Notes: generated by a model not told the origin, from the sequence alone. A DNA stretch of 28,881 bases from DASPLH01 sp035627675 (GCA_035627675.1 DASPLH010000280.1:1-28881), one strand, 5' to 3'; numbered from the stretch's first letter, positions 1-7,246 are shown. Translations and numbers: made by a program.

Positions 1-53
1 CCCAGGCTCAACAGGGCCAGGCCGGCGCCGAAGGCGAACAGAAGTAGCCTCAC
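1..53 (-). CDS. Possible 5' end of a minus-strand gene with a signal-peptide-like start (partial)
   Basis: Read on the minus strand from a GTG at 53, the sequence gives VRLLLFAFGAGLALLSL and runs off the window edge. An early Arg followed by a hydrophobic stretch looks like a signal peptide or first membrane segment. No clear ribosome binding site precedes it. A competing reading is the C-terminus of a plus-strand gene ending QAQQGQAGAEGEQK with TAG at 45-47, and the plus-strand terminator at 135-166 would suit that. Only 53 bases are visible, so neither reading is secure. Confidence 0.25.
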   Translation of the reverse strand, partial: MRLLLFAFGAGLALLSL

Positions 54-54
54 G

Positions 55-209
55 GTGTAGCGCGGGCGCCCTCGCCCGCGGCCGACCGCGAGTTCATGTG
101 TAGCGCGGGCGTCCCGCCCGCGACCGCAAAGTTCAGCGCACCAGCGTTGCTGGTGCGCTTTTTTTATTTACCGGCGAATTCATGTGTGGCGCGGGCGTCC
201 TCGCCCGTG
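55..209. repeat. Three copies of a GC-rich palindromic repeat
   Basis: Copies lie at about 55-80, 90-122 and 177-209. Each carries the core GTGTRGCGCGGGCG followed by a CGCCCGYG arm, so each can fold into a GCGGGCG/CGCCCGC hairpin. Copies two and three share a longer left flank (GARTTCATGTGTRGCGCGGG). Repeats of this style are scattered between genes in acidobacterial genomes, in my recollection. There is no gene in this stretch. Confidence 0.7.
135..166 (+). terminator. Rho-independent terminator
   Basis: An 11-bp perfect stem (AGCGCACCAGC at 135-145, GCTGGTGCGCT at 149-159) with a 3-nt loop is followed by a run of T on the plus strand. It sits between repeat copies two and three. It would terminate a plus-strand transcript entering from the left of the window. 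Confidence 0.8.
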
Positions 210-220
210 TGCAGCGCGAT

Positions 221-305
221 GGTGCCCCACATCCGCCCGCTGTTGGCGAATGTGGGATGCTCGTAACTCGGTGCCCCACATCCGCCCGCTGTTGGCGAAT
301 GTGGG
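221..305. repeat. Tandem pair of 36-bp direct repeats, each a hairpin
   Basis: The 36-bp unit at 221-256 is repeated without mismatch at 270-305, with 13 bases between copies. Each unit begins with CCCACAT and ends with ATGTGGG, so each forms its own stem-loop. The bases after each copy are also similar (TGCTCGTA and TACTCGTA). The pair ends about 50 bases before the MFS gene and so lies in its probable promoter or leader region. Confidence 0.85.
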
Positions 306-353
306 GTACTCGTACCCCACAACCACTCGCCAGCCAGGTGAGATACTGACCGC

Positions 354-1586
354 ATGGCCGAGCCGCAGCCCGCCCCGGTGCAGCCCCGCAACGTACACGT
401 CTTCGGCGCGACGTCGTTCCTCAACGACACCGCCAGCGAGATGGCCTACTGGATACTGCCGGCCTTCCTCACCACCATCGGCGCCGGACCCGCGACGCTG
501 GGCATCATTGAGGGCATCGCCGAGAGCGTTGCGTCCTTCGCCAAGCTCTTCTCCGGACTCTGGACCGACCGTCTGCGCCGCCGCAAGCCTCTCGTGGTCA
601 GCGGCTACGTGGTCGCGAACGCCGTAAAGCCGCTGCTCGCGCTCGTCACCGCAGCCTGGCAGGTGCTCGTGATCCGTTTCCTCGACCGCCTCGCCAAGGG
701 CGTACGCGGCGCGCCACGCGACGTCATGCTCTCCGAGTCGGTTCCTCCCGAGCGTGTTGGCGCCGCCTTCGGACTGCTTCAGGCCATGGACTCCGCCGGA
801 GCCATTGCCGGGCCTCTGCTCGCGCTGGCCATCATGTCCAGCGCCTACGGATTGCAGTTCGGCCCGCGCGCGGTCTTCATCGCCGCCGCCGTCCCCGGAT
901 TGCTTTGCATCGCAGTGGTCGCGCTCGCTCTGCGCGAAACGCAACACACTCCATCGCCCACGCACAAGGCGCTCTTTGCCAGCCCGCGCGCCCTGCCGCG
1001 CCGCTATTACTACGTGATCTTCGCCGTCACGCTCTTCTCGCTCGGAAACTCGAGCGACATGTTTCTGGTGCTTCGGGCACAGGAACTTGGGATCCCCGTG
1101 TGGCAGGCTCCTCTTCTCGGACTGATCTTCAACATCACGTACACGCTCGGTTCCTGGCCCGCCGGAAGGCTGAGCGACCGCGCCTCCAACGGAGCGTCAC
1201 GCGGACGCTATGCGATCGCCTCTGCCGGACTTCTCGTGTACGCCGCCGTTTACCTTGCGTTCGCCCGCGGCTCCGCAAATCTCGGGATATACACGGCCAT
1301 GGCGTTCTATGGCATCTACTACGCGCTCACCCAACCGGTCCTGAAAGCCATCGTTGTCGATGCCGTTGGCCGCGAACTCCGCGGCGGAGCGTTTGGGATC
1401 TACTACTTCGTCACCAGCGTCGCGGCACTGCTGGCCAGCACCGTGACCGGACTGCTATGGAAGCAATATGGCGCGGCAGTTCCGCTCACGATCTCTGCCA
1501 TGCTGGCACTCGCGGCCGCGGTGTTGCTGTTCCTTGCGCCCGACTTGTTCCGGCACAGGCCGGCGGCGGTGTCGTATACTCGCTAG
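354..1586 (+). CDS. Major facilitator superfamily transporter
   Basis: The 410-aa protein is a 12-helix type membrane carrier, and its substrate cannot be read from sequence. Hydrophobic segments are spread over the whole length. The loop after helix 2 has the MFS motif-A-like GLWTDRLRRRKP (about residues 64-75). A second, weaker copy appears in the central loop region (AGRLSDRASNGASRGR). The N-terminus (FGATSFLNDTASEMAYW) is typical of an uncharacterised bacterial MFS branch that I recall seeing with metal or drug efflux annotations. The start at 354 has AGGTGAGA about 10 bases upstream. The next gene begins 20 bases after the stop, so the two are probably co-transcribed. The repeat pair at 221-305 lies just upstream and may influence its expression. 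Confidence 0.88.
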   Translation: MAEPQPAPVQPRNVHVFGATSFLNDTASEMAYWILPAFLTTIGAGPATLGIIEGIAESVASFAKLFSGLWTDRLRRRKPLVVSGYVVANAVKPLLALVTAAWQVLVIRFLDRLAKGVRGAPRDVMLSESVPPERVGAAFGLLQAMDSAGAIAGPLLALAIMSSAYGLQFGPRAVFIAAAVPGLLCIAVVALALRETQHTPSPTHKALFASPRALPRRYYYVIFAVTLFSLGNSSDMFLVLRAQELGIPVWQAPLLGLIFNITYTLGSWPAGRLSDRASNGASRGRYAIASAGLLVYAAVYLAFARGSANLGIYTAMAFYGIYYALTQPVLKAIVVDAVGRELRGGAFGIYYFVTSVAALLASTVTGLLWKQYGAAVPLTISAMLALAAAVLLFLAPDLFRHRPAAVSYTR

Positions 1587-1606
1587 CCAGTTCCGCCGGG
1601 TCTGCG

Positions 1607-1771
1607 ATGAACGACACACCTGCACCAAAGTCGCAAGCGGAAGACGCCGCGCACGATGCCGTGCGGGCCATGCTCCTCTGTCCCACGTGTTCGTCGCCAC
1701 TCGCCGAGCACCGGTGCAAGCTCGTCTGCCGCAACTGCGGCTTCTTTCTCAGCTGTTCCGATTTCTACTGA
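1607..1771 (+). CDS. Small zinc-ribbon protein (54 aa)
   Basis: This short gene encodes 54 residues with a charged N-terminus (MNDTPAPKSQAEDAAHDA) and a compact metal-binding C-terminal half. Cys25 and Cys28 (CPTC) and Cys41 and Cys44 (CRNC) form a four-cysteine zinc-ribbon pattern with 12 residues between the knuckles, and a further Cys50 follows. Proteins of this kind usually bind one zinc ion and act in nucleic-acid or protein contacts; the specific role is unknown. It starts 20 bases after the MFS stop and ends 38 bases before the OsmC gene, within one apparent transcription unit. The ribosome site is weak (GCCGGG), which fits read-through translation from the gene upstream. Confidence 0.75.
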   Translation: MNDTPAPKSQAEDAAHDAVRAMLLCPTCSSPLAEHRCKLVCRNCGFFLSCSDFY

Positions 1772-1809
1772 ACGCCATCAGAACTTCAACACGATCCCAG
1801 GAGAACGCT

Positions 1810-2238
1810 ATGCAAAGAACCGGTAGTGCACGCTGGAACGGCGGTCTGAAGGACGGCAAAGGCACCGTCTCGACCGCCAGTGGGGTGCTGAACGAGACGC
1901 AGTATTCCTTCAGCACGCGTTTTGAAAACGGCGCCGGCACCAATCCCGAAGAGTTGATCGCCGCCGCACACGCCGGCTGCTTCTCCATGGCGCTGTCCGC
2001 GCAACTCGACCAGGCGGGCATGAAGGCCGAGAGCATTGATACCAAGGCCAGCGTCACTCTCGAGAAGGTCGATGGCGGCTTCGGAATCACTGCGATCCAT
2101 CTGGACCTGACGGCTCGCATCCCGAACGGCGATCGCGAGAAGTTCGAGCGGGCCGCGCAGGACGCGAAGGCGGGCTGTCCGGTGTCGAAGCTGTTCGCGA
2201 ACAACGCCAGGATCACGCTCGACGCGAAGCTTGCTTAA
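1810..2238 (+). CDS. osmC: OsmC family peroxiredoxin
   Basis: The 142-aa protein matches the OsmC/Ohr fold, a cytosolic thiol peroxidase that reduces organic hydroperoxides. The two family cysteines are present: Cys57 in AAAHAGCFSM and Cys123 in AGCPVSKLF. The N-terminal half carries the strand GTVSTASGVLNETQYSFSTR and the conserved NPEELIAAAHA helix. Its length is normal for the family, and the A-H-A-G-C-F context is closer to OsmC than to Ohr. The ATG at 1810 is preceded by CAGGAG at 1798-1803 with ideal spacing. This start rejects a longer reading frame that overlaps the zinc-ribbon gene. A strong terminator follows, so it is the last gene of its unit. Confidence 0.93.
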   Translation: MQRTGSARWNGGLKDGKGTVSTASGVLNETQYSFSTRFENGAGTNPEELIAAAHAGCFSMALSAQLDQAGMKAESIDTKASVTLEKVDGGFGITAIHLDLTARIPNGDREKFERAAQDAKAGCPVSKLFANNARITLDAKLA

Positions 2239-2262
2239 GCCCAGCCGTAGTTCTTCGATTCA

Positions 2263-2294
2263 GCCCGGCACTCCGCCGGGCCTTTGTTTTGTTT
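2263..2294 (+). terminator. Rho-independent terminator after osmC
   Basis: A GCCCGGC/GCCGGGC stem (2263-2269 with 2275-2281) and a 5-nt loop are followed by CTTTGTTTTGTTT. It lies 24 bases after the osmC stop and ends the first transcription unit. Confidence 0.85.
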
Positions 2295-2416
2295 GCACTC
2301 CAGCAAACGTCTGCCGCTCCTCCGCCATCACAACGTAAGCACAAGTTGCCCAACATAGGGGCATGGGCAGTCATCGCCAGCATGGCAGCGTTTTTCAAAG
2401 CAGCGGGAGTGCGATT

Positions 2417-3523
2417 TTGAAGATCACCATCTTCGGGTTGACGTTGTCGTCATCTTGGGGCAATGGCCATGCGACCCCGTACCGCGCCGTTCTCAAGGCG
2501 CTTGCCGCGCGCGGGCACGACATCGCCTTCTACGAGAAGGACGTCGAGTACTACGCCCTGCGCCGCGATTTCTCCGCCTGCGAATACTGCAATCTTGTTC
2601 TCTATTCCGAGTGGGCTGACGTACGCGAGCGTGCGTTGCGAGACGCAGCCGGTTCCGACGTGGTCATCACTGCCAGTTACGTTCCATCCGGCGCCGCGAT
2701 CAATGACGAGGTGCTCGGGCTTAATCGTCCGCTGAAGGTGTTCTACGACCTCGACACGCCTGTGACCCTCGCAAAGCTCGAGTCAGGCGCCGTGGACTAC
2801 GTGCGCCGGGACCAGATCCCGGAGTTCGACCTCGTCCTCTCCTGGACCGGAGGCGGTGCGCTCGAACAACTCCAGACCGAGTTTGGCGCGCGACTCGCCC
2901 GTCCGCTCTTCGGATGCGTGGACCCTGACGTGTACGTGCGCGTGGTTCCGCGAATCGACCTTGCCTGTGAGCTGAGCTACATGGGCACCTATGCGGCAGA
3001 CCGCCAACACAAGGTGGACGGCCTGTTTCTCGAACCGGCGCGCCGCAATCCCGACCGGCAGTTCCTGCTCGCGGGAAGTCTCTATCCATGGCACTGGCAG
3101 TGGCCCGGGAACGTGCGCCGCATCGACCACGTTTCGCCGTCCGATCATCCCGCGCTCTACTCGTCCTCCCGGCTCACGCTCAACATCACCCGTGCAGACA
3201 TGGCAGCCAGCGGCTACTGTCCCAGCGGACGCCTCTTCGAGGCTGCCGCCTGCGGCACTCCCATCCTGAGCGACTGGTTCAACGGACTCGACGCCTTCTA
3301 TCGTCCCGGGCACGAGATCCTCATCGTTGACACCGCCGAGGATGTATTGCGCGGCATCGCCATGGACGATCGCGAACTCGCCGCCATAGCCAACCAGGCA
3401 CGTCAGCGGACTCTCGATGAGCACACGGGCGCGCACCGCGCCGGTCTCCTGCTCACCTATCTCGAGGAGGCACGCTCTGGCGCTTCGGCACGCGCGCAAG
3501 ACATCCTGGAGGCCGCATCGTGA
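2417..3523 (+). CDS. CgeB-like glycosyltransferase (GT-B fold)
   Basis: The 368-aa protein resembles the CgeB/DUF3880 group with a C-terminal Glyco_trans_1_2-type domain. These are putative sugar-nucleotide-dependent glycosyltransferases. The N-terminal Rossmann half starts with KITIFGLTL and SSSWGNGHAT (residues 11-20) and includes FYDLDTP (109-115). The C-terminal half has LSYMGTYAADRQ and the donor-site motif RLFEAAACGTPILSDW (272-287). No signal peptide or membrane segment is seen, so it should act in the cytosol. I chose the TTG at 2417 because GGGAG lies 7 bases upstream and because the paralogue at 15967 starts the same way. An in-frame ATG at 2363 would add 18 unconserved residues. 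Its stop overlaps the next gene by four bases. The gene at 15967 encodes a collinear paralogue of the same length. Confidence 0.85.
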   Translation: MKITIFGLTLSSSWGNGHATPYRAVLKALAARGHDIAFYEKDVEYYALRRDFSACEYCNLVLYSEWADVRERALRDAAGSDVVITASYVPSGAAINDEVLGLNRPLKVFYDLDTPVTLAKLESGAVDYVRRDQIPEFDLVLSWTGGGALEQLQTEFGARLARPLFGCVDPDVYVRVVPRIDLACELSYMGTYAADRQHKVDGLFLEPARRNPDRQFLLAGSLYPWHWQWPGNVRRIDHVSPSDHPALYSSSRLTLNITRADMAASGYCPSGRLFEAAACGTPILSDWFNGLDAFYRPGHEILIVDTAEDVLRGIAMDDRELAAIANQARQRTLDEHTGAHRAGLLLTYLEEARSGASARAQDILEAAS

Positions 3524-4281
3524 TTGGAATCATTCCCGCCGCCGGCGCCGGACAGCGCATCCAGCCCCTGGGCTGCTCGAAGGAACTCTTGCCCGTTGGG
3601 TCGCGGACTCTTGACGGCGTCGAGCGCCCCAAAGCAGTCTCCGAGTATCTCGTGGAGCGGATGATCGCCGCAGGCGCGACTCAAATCTGCATGGTGATCT
3701 CAGCCGAGAAGGCTGACATCGTGCGGTACTACGCCGAACGCGACTACGCCGCCGAAATCTTCTACGTCGTGCAGCAGAAGCCGCGTGGGCTCTGTGACGC
3801 CCTGTTTCGCGCGGGCCCCTTCGTGCGCCCGTCCGAGCAGGTCTTGATCGGACTGCCGGACACCATCTGGTTCCCCGAGAACGCCTTCAAGACCGCGGTC
3901 GAGCAGAATGCAGACGTCAACCTGGTGCTGTTCCCGGTCTTGAACCCCTCGGTGTTCGACGCCGTGGTTTGCGACGAGCACGGCTACGTGCAGCGGGTCG
4001 AGGTCAAGCAGGCCGACGCTCACTCGCATTGGATCTGGGGAGCGGTCACGGCGTCGGGCAAAGCCTTCCACGAACTGAAACTCCTGTGGGAGGCGCGTCA
4101 CCGGGAAGACGAGTACCTCGGGCATCTGCTGAACGCCTACATCGACGCCGGAAACGCCGTGCAAGGGACCTTCAGCGGCGAGCACTACATGGATGTGGGC
4201 ACGCTCGAGGGATACCACTCCGCGCAGGACTTCCTTCGCGGCATGAAGAGAAACTCGACCCTCATCAAGGAAGCGGCCTAG
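3520..4281 (+). CDS. Sugar-1-phosphate nucleotidyltransferase
   Basis: The 253-aa protein has the nucleotidyltransferase GT-A-like fold (RfbA/GlmU-N type), which makes an NDP-sugar from NTP and sugar-1-phosphate. The signature loop is at the N-terminus: IIPAAGAGQRIQP with Gly9, Gly11 and Arg13, then KELLPVG with Lys21. LPDTIW (112-117) occupies the place of the usual metal-binding G-D segment, with Asp114 as the likely metal ligand. A second acidic site may lie in HYMDVGTLEGY near the C-terminus. The length fits a catalytic domain without an acyltransferase extension. The base and sugar are not readable; thymidylyltransferase-like is the closest match. The GTG start overlaps the preceding glycosyltransferase stop (GTGA), with GGAGG 7 bases upstream, so the pair is translationally coupled. 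It probably supplies the donor for that glycosyltransferase or its relatives. Confidence 0.87.
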   Translation: MIGIIPAAGAGQRIQPLGCSKELLPVGSRTLDGVERPKAVSEYLVERMIAAGATQICMVISAEKADIVRYYAERDYAAEIFYVVQQKPRGLCDALFRAGPFVRPSEQVLIGLPDTIWFPENAFKTAVEQNADVNLVLFPVLNPSVFDAVVCDEHGYVQRVEVKQADAHSHWIWGAVTASGKAFHELKLLWEARHREDEYLGHLLNAYIDAGNAVQGTFSGEHYMDVGTLEGYHSAQDFLRGMKRNSTLIKEAA

Positions 4282-4299
4282 ACTTCCTCTAATGAAGGA

Positions 4300-4332
4300 A
4301 CGGGCAGCCCTGGCGGCTGCCCGTTTGCCTTG
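4300..4332. terminator. Hairpin terminator between convergent genes
   Basis: A 10-bp perfect stem (ACGGGCAGCC at 4300-4309, GGCTGCCCGT at 4315-4324) lies between the nucleotidyltransferase stop and the convergent minus-strand gene end. It is followed on the plus strand by TTGCCTTGT and on the minus strand by TCCTTCATT. The T-tracts are poor on both sides, but position and stem strength fit a shared terminator. Confidence 0.6.
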
Positions 4333-4346
4333 TACGCCTCAAAGTG

Positions 4347-4598
4347 TTATTCGGTCTCGCTCTGGTTCCTGAGTATCTCGCGGATCTCGCGATTGATTCT
4401 TGCCGCGTCCTTCGTTGCGTTGTCCACCAGCTCAACCCACTTCTTGTTCACGTCATCGAGCTTGGCCTGGCTCAGCAGGTAAGAGGCCTGCATGATCGTT
4501 TCAATCGAGTTGCTGAGGTCGTGGGCGAGGGTACGAAGGTGCTTGCTGATCGGGAGAGGAATCTTGGGACTGCTTTCCATCTGCGGCTCGGGAGTCAT
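4347..4598 (-). CDS. Orphan histidine-kinase-like DHp domain protein (83 aa)
   Basis: The 83-residue protein consists almost only of a two-helix DHp-like segment. LRTLAHDLSNSIETIMQ (residues 21-37) matches the H-box style of sensor kinases with candidate phospho-acceptor His26. A second amphipathic helix follows (VNKKWVELVDNATKDAARIN). There is no sensor, HAMP or HATPase domain in the protein or next to it. It could be a phosphotransfer protein, a kinase inhibitor or a dimerisation partner; function is not known. I chose the ATG at 4598 because AAGGA lies about 5 bases upstream. A longer in-frame start at 4670 adds a poorly supported basic tail. It faces the convergent nucleotidyltransferase and is transcribed alone. 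Confidence 0.6.
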   Translation of the reverse strand: MTPEPQMESSPKIPLPISKHLRTLAHDLSNSIETIMQASYLLSQAKLDDVNKKWVELVDNATKDAARINREIREILRNQSETE

Positions 4599-5081
4599 TC
4601 TGTTCCTTTCGCCTTGTCTCGTCCGCCCGTCAGTAGCAATCGTGGGGGAACTCGGGCGGAACTCTCTCATTAGAGGTTCTGGAGCACCACGGCGTTGTGT
4701 ACCGCGGGGCGTTGCCAGACGTCCGAAACGGACGACCTATCAATATAAAGCCCACTGCTGTTCCAAGGCAAAACACGGGAGGACTACGAACTCCCGCTTA
4801 ACACGAATCGACGGGAAATCCCCTACACTCTGTTCGCCCGAGCCCTAGGCGGTTGCACGAATTGCCTGACGGCTCGATAGCGGGTCGGTGCCCACACCGG
4901 ATTCGCGGAAGGCGTCTCCCGAGTAGCAGTCCGGACTTTCAAGCCCGGCGTTGCGGCTCCCAGGTGCCCCGACTGCGACACCGGTTCCACAGGCAATAGA
5001 ACTCGCAGGCTGCGGCTCTCCCGGTTCCGGTCACTCACGCTGCACGCGCAGCGCGGATGACCCGTAGGCCGGAGAGAGGGT
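4599..5081. other. 483-base intergenic region with divergent promoters and a structured leader
   Basis: No convincing gene is present. It must hold the promoters of the minus-strand DHp gene and of the plus-strand hydrolase at 5082. An inverted repeat CGGGAG/CTCCCG lies at 4776-4781 and 4791-4796. The string TCCCCTA at 4819-4825 also occurs upstream of the paralogous hydrolase (7086-7092). The last 65 bases form a hairpin described separately. I could not match the region to a known riboswitch. Confidence 0.5.
5016..5080 (+). promoter_or_regulatory. Long hairpin covering the ribosome binding site of the first hydrolase
   Basis: Three nested pairings can be drawn just before the GTG at 5082. 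CTCTCC (5016-5021) pairs with GGAGAG (5071-5076), GGTCA (5029-5033) with TGACC (5058-5062), and GCTGC (5039-5043) with GCAGC (5048-5052). The outer 3' arm contains the purine-rich ribosome site GGAGAGAGGG. The 5' arm (TCCCGGTTCCGGTCAC) resembles the hairpin arm before the paralogue (TCCCGGTCGAGTCAC). A role in controlling translation is inference. Confidence 0.45.
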
Positions 5082-6953
5082 GTGAAAAGGATTCTGTTCG
5101 CGCTTACCGTCGTCTTTTTCGGCGCTGGAGTAAGCCAGGCCGGCGTCGAGCTGAAACCAACCACCACGCTCGCTGCTGAAACCGGCAACAACACCAGCGC
5201 AGCTCATACATTTGCAGGACTTCCCAACGGCAACGTCGCCAGCACCAACGTAAGCAAGCTACCCATCCGACAACTGCTCTACGCCGGAGCCGACACAAAG
5301 ATTTACGTGCACATGATGCCGTGGTTCGGCCCGTCCAACCACATCACCGTCGGCTACGATTCGGCCGATCCGGCGCAGGCCGCCCGGCAGGTCGAAGACA
5401 TGATCAGCCGCGGCATCGACGGCCTCATCATCGACTGGTACGGACCCAACAGCACACATCACAACACCGCTTCGCTCAACCTGCTCCGCGAGGCCGAGAA
5501 GCACCCCGGTTTTGAAGTCGCGATCACCGAAGATGTCGGCGCGGTCAAGAACGCGGCGAATCCCACGCAGCAGACCATCGCCGACCTGAACTACGCATGG
5601 CAGAACTTCATGCAGTCGCCCGCGTACATGCGCCGCAACGGGCGTCCCGTGGTTTTCTTCTTCGGACTGGAAACGATTGGCGTGGACATGGCGGCCGTGA
5701 AGGCCGCGCTTTCGTGGAACCCGCTGTTCATCATGCGCAACAGCGTCGGTTTCACGGCGCCCGCCAGTGACGGCGCGTTCGCCTGGCTGGTGCCCAGGAC
5801 CTCCGATTACGGCTCCTACATGAGCTTGCAGTACATCGACGATTTCTACGCCAAAGCGCTGACGCGCACGAGCCAACTCACGTTCGGCAGCGGCTTCAAG
5901 GGATTCGACGACACGGTCGCCGCCTGGGCGCCTCCCGGCGGACGCCACATCCACCAGTTTTGCGGGCAGACGTGGCTCCAAACGTTTGCCGAAGCCGGCA
6001 GATATTATTCCGAGGCAAATCAACTCGCAAACCTCCAGATCGTGACCTGGAACGATTACGAGGAAGGCACGGCCATCGAGTCCGGCATCGACAACTGCGT
6101 CTCCATCACCTCGTGGATGACCGGGACGAGCGTCCAATGGAGCATTACCGGCCAGGAAAACACGATCGACCACTACAAGGTCTTCCTCTCCGCCGACGGA
6201 ACGAATCTGATGCCGGTAGCGGACGTGCCGGCCGGAACCTATGCGCTCGATCTTGCGCCCTTCGATTTCAATCCCGGTGATTACCAGGTGTTCGTCAAAG
6301 CCGTTGGCCGTCCTTCGCTGACGAACAAGATGGCCGCACCCGTGGCGTACACCGTGATTGCGCCGGAACCGCCGCCTCCCGATCCGCCGCCAACGACCCC
6401 GACAGACCCGCCGCCGGCTCCCACTCCGGCTCCGGACTGGTCTATGGCCGTCGCGCCCGGGTCAGTGCAGGTCGCTGCGGGAACTTCGGCGACCATGTCT
6501 GTCAGCGTTGTGCCGGTAAACGGGCCTTACACGGCTTCCGTTTCGTTCACGTGCCTTGATCTGCCGGCCAACATGCACTGCTCGTTCGCTCCCGCGTCGC
6601 TTGTGCCGGGTACGACCGGAGCGGCCACGGTCGTGACCGTTACTACGAGCGCGCCGTCGGTCGCGATGCGTTCGGGAAGTCGTTTCGCATGGACCGTGCT
6701 TCCTGCATTTGGCTTGTTGTTCGCCTGCGGAGACTTCCGCCGGCGCAGGCTATGGAACGTCGCCGTTTGCGCAGCCGTGCTGCTCGCGATGCTCGCGGCC
6801 GTGGGTTGCGGAGGCGGTGCCGGTGCGACTACTCCTCCGCCTGCTTCCTCCACCGGCGTCAACACCGTGCAGAAGGGCGCGTATTCCATCAAGGTATCCG
6901 CGACCAGTGGGGCGACCGTTCGCGCAGCTACGGCGACGGTGATCGTGAACTGA
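5082..6953 (+). CDS. Secreted GH99/GH71-like glycoside hydrolase with Ig-like and internal membrane segments
   Basis: The 623-aa protein starts with a signal peptide (MKRILFALTVVFFGAGVSQA). A TIM-barrel-like catalytic domain covers about residues 25-340. It contains HMMPWFGPSNH (77-87), RGIDGLIIDWYGP (110-122) and TWNDYEEGTAIESG (322-335). The last resembles the acidic EGTxIE segment of GH99 and GH71-like enzymes, with Glu327/Glu328 as candidate catalytic residues. A fibronectin-like domain (about 345-425), a Pro-rich linker (about 428-455) and an Ig-like domain (about 458-525) follow. Next come two hydrophobic segments around FRRRRLW, the second ending in a lipobox-like AAVGC (Cys576), and then a short beta-rich tail. 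The substrate is unknown, possibly an alpha-mannan or other exopolysaccharide. GTG start. The gene at 7247 is a tandem paralogue. Confidence 0.75.
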   Translation: MKRILFALTVVFFGAGVSQAGVELKPTTTLAAETGNNTSAAHTFAGLPNGNVASTNVSKLPIRQLLYAGADTKIYVHMMPWFGPSNHITVGYDSADPAQAARQVEDMISRGIDGLIIDWYGPNSTHHNTASLNLLREAEKHPGFEVAITEDVGAVKNAANPTQQTIADLNYAWQNFMQSPAYMRRNGRPVVFFFGLETIGVDMAAVKAALSWNPLFIMRNSVGFTAPASDGAFAWLVPRTSDYGSYMSLQYIDDFYAKALTRTSQLTFGSGFKGFDDTVAAWAPPGGRHIHQFCGQTWLQTFAEAGRYYSEANQLANLQIVTWNDYEEGTAIESGIDNCVSITSWMTGTSVQWSITGQENTIDHYKVFLSADGTNLMPVADVPAGTYALDLAPFDFNPGDYQVFVKAVGRPSLTNKMAAPVAYTVIAPEPPPPDPPPTTPTDPPPAPTPAPDWSMAVAPGSVQVAAGTSATMSVSVVPVNGPYTASVSFTCLDLPANMHCSFAPASLVPGTTGAATVVTVTTSAPSVAMRSGSRFAWTVLPAFGLLFACGDFRRRRLWNVAVCAAVLLAMLAAVGCGGGAGATTPPPASSTGVNTVQKGAYSIKVSATSGATVRAATATVIVN

Positions 6954-6978
6954 AGGCTCGCTCTACACCCTGAATAAC

Positions 6979-7012
6979 GAAGGTCCTGCACAAATTGCAG
7001 GGCCTTCTTTTT
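6979..7012 (+). terminator. Rho-independent terminator
   Basis: A 12-bp stem with one G-T pair (6979-6990 with 6996-7007) encloses the loop CAAAT and runs into TCTTTTTGG. It lies 25 bases after the first hydrolase stop, so the second hydrolase needs its own promoter. Confidence 0.9.
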
Positions 7013-7082
7013 GGGGAGAAGTCCTTAGAAAACACTGAGAAGTAATCCGGCGGGATTGCGCCGGTCCTTAAGGCGACTACCT

Positions 7083-7098
7083 ACGTCCCCTAGTAGAT
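7083..7098. promoter_or_regulatory. Candidate operator CTACGTCCCCTAGTAG
   Basis: The 16-base string has inverted CTAC/GTAG ends around TCCCC and lies about 150 bases upstream of the second hydrolase. The core TCCCCTA is also found at 4819-4825, upstream of the first hydrolase. Its shape recalls sites of LuxR-type response regulators, but no regulator gene is nearby. This is a suggestion only. Confidence 0.3.
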
Positions 7099-7205
7099 TC
7101 GCCGGAATGGTTCTGTCCTCTCCGGCCCTTAGCATGAGTTTGGCTGAACGACCGCCATCCGCGCGTCTTCGACCTGGCGCAGCGGCACCCAGGAATCCCG
7201 GTCGA

Positions 7206-7236
7206 GTCACATGCGCTTGCTGCATGTGACCTGGAG
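7206..7236 (+). promoter_or_regulatory. Leader hairpin and ribosome site before the second hydrolase
   Basis: GTCACATGC (7206-7214) and GCATGTGAC (7222-7230) form a perfect 9-bp stem with a 7-nt loop. TGGAG follows at 7232-7236, 10 bases before the GTG at 7247. The hairpin occupies the alternative ATG at 7211, which argues against that start. It resembles the hairpin before the paralogue at 5082. Confidence 0.5.
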
Positions 7237-7246
7237 CGCTTTTTAC

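Noticed and set aside
221..305. CRISPR array
   Set aside because: Only two repeat units, a 13-base gap instead of a spacer, and no cas genes.
905..1771. 288-codon plus-strand frame overlapping the MFS gene
   Set aside because: Only its last 54 codons are conserved-looking (the zinc-ribbon gene). The rest is an out-of-frame reading of the transporter.
4599..5081. Cyclic-di-GMP or other known riboswitch
   Set aside because: Conserved core sequences such as the GEMM tetraloop and receptor segments were not found. Only a generic hairpin is supported.
7211..7246. ATG 7211 as the start of the second hydrolase
   Set aside because: The codon lies in a perfect hairpin and has no ribosome site, while GTG 7247 has one and gives an N-terminus like that of the paralogue.
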